Assembly (NCBI RefSeq): GCF_003259155.1
Contig: NZ_QGMQ01000004.1
Span: forward strand, 365,340 to 429,339
Origin: Marinimicrobium alkaliphilum
Lineage (GTDB): Bacteria > Pseudomonadota > Gammaproteobacteria > Pseudomonadales > Cellvibrionaceae
DNA length: 64,000 bases
Reading direction: 5' to 3'
Shown in pieces: positions 63,996 through 64,000 of the stretch (within the stretch, counting starts at the first letter, position 1; each line of letters begins with the position of its first letter). A model generated the notes under the pieces. That model saw only the letters and a program-made list of their open reading frames with translations, had not been told where the DNA came from and did not search any database. A program made the position numbers and the translations under genes.

Positions 63996-64000
63996 AACAA

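Overview
The window is chromosomal DNA of a GC-rich gammaproteobacterium. Its gene set (AcnB, MiaE, LpxH, PilZ/HolB/TatD cluster, a gltA/sdhCDAB/sucAB/lpd/sucCD block in the Pseudomonas-type order) is ordinary for that class. A GH9 cellulase-type lipoprotein and an alginate-export-like porin suggest a polysaccharide-degrading relative of the Cellvibrionales; that placement is inference. No phage, integrase, insertion sequence, rRNA or CRISPR array is seen.

Layout. 1-8.9 kb: 3' end of a hexose-6-phosphate mutarotase gene, mdh, the holB-pilZ-tatD-dUTPase operon, rluA, a TraF-like outer-membrane protein, glpK and tmk. 9-16.3 kb: ppiB-lpxH, miaE with a DUF1289 gene, an SMP-30-type lipoprotein, acnB, a dienelactone hydrolase. 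16.5-22.7 kb: a sulfur island. A sensor-less sigma-54 activator and a 459-residue two-repeat cysteine protein run leftwards. A SulP transporter, an ETHE1-type persulfide dioxygenase and two half-size YeeE/YedE proteins run rightwards. 23-29.9 kb: DUF3080 lipoprotein, SDR, htpG, mgsA, CotH-like lipoprotein. 29.9-37.5 kb: a surface-glycan locus (GT25, O-antigen polymerase/ligase, manC, WecA-like transferase, epimerase, GT2, rfbD). 37.9-44.8 kb: GH9, gnd, a 45-residue DUF2256 gene, a YdeP-like molybdopterin oxidoreductase. 45-48.9 kb: an orphan type VI secretion accessory module (DUF2169, TIGR02270, ketosynthase-like, DUF4150/PAAR-like). 49-62 kb: the TCA block with gltA divergent. 62.3-64 kb: a porin and tRNA-Ala(GGC).

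The strongest new signal is in the sulfur island. Both rightward transcription units (sulP, and the dioxygenase-yeeE-yeeE operon) are preceded by the same promoter, TGGCACG-N4-TTGAT, of sigma-54 type. Each has the same 20-bp upstream site, TGAAACA-N2-TGTTGCAACAT, about 60 bp before the promoter. The activator that should bind it is encoded divergently next door and has no sensory domain. It is apparently co-transcribed with a predicted exported protein of two about 200-residue repeats, each with one cysteine pair. This looks like a compact two-promoter sulfur-stress regulon with an unidentified sensor.

A second window-wide feature is a family of about 33 short palindromic REP-type elements in 12 intergenic clusters. 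Their loop-side arms vary in a compensatory way. Some clusters are tandemly amplified with periods of 149, 71 and 73 bp. None lies inside a gene.
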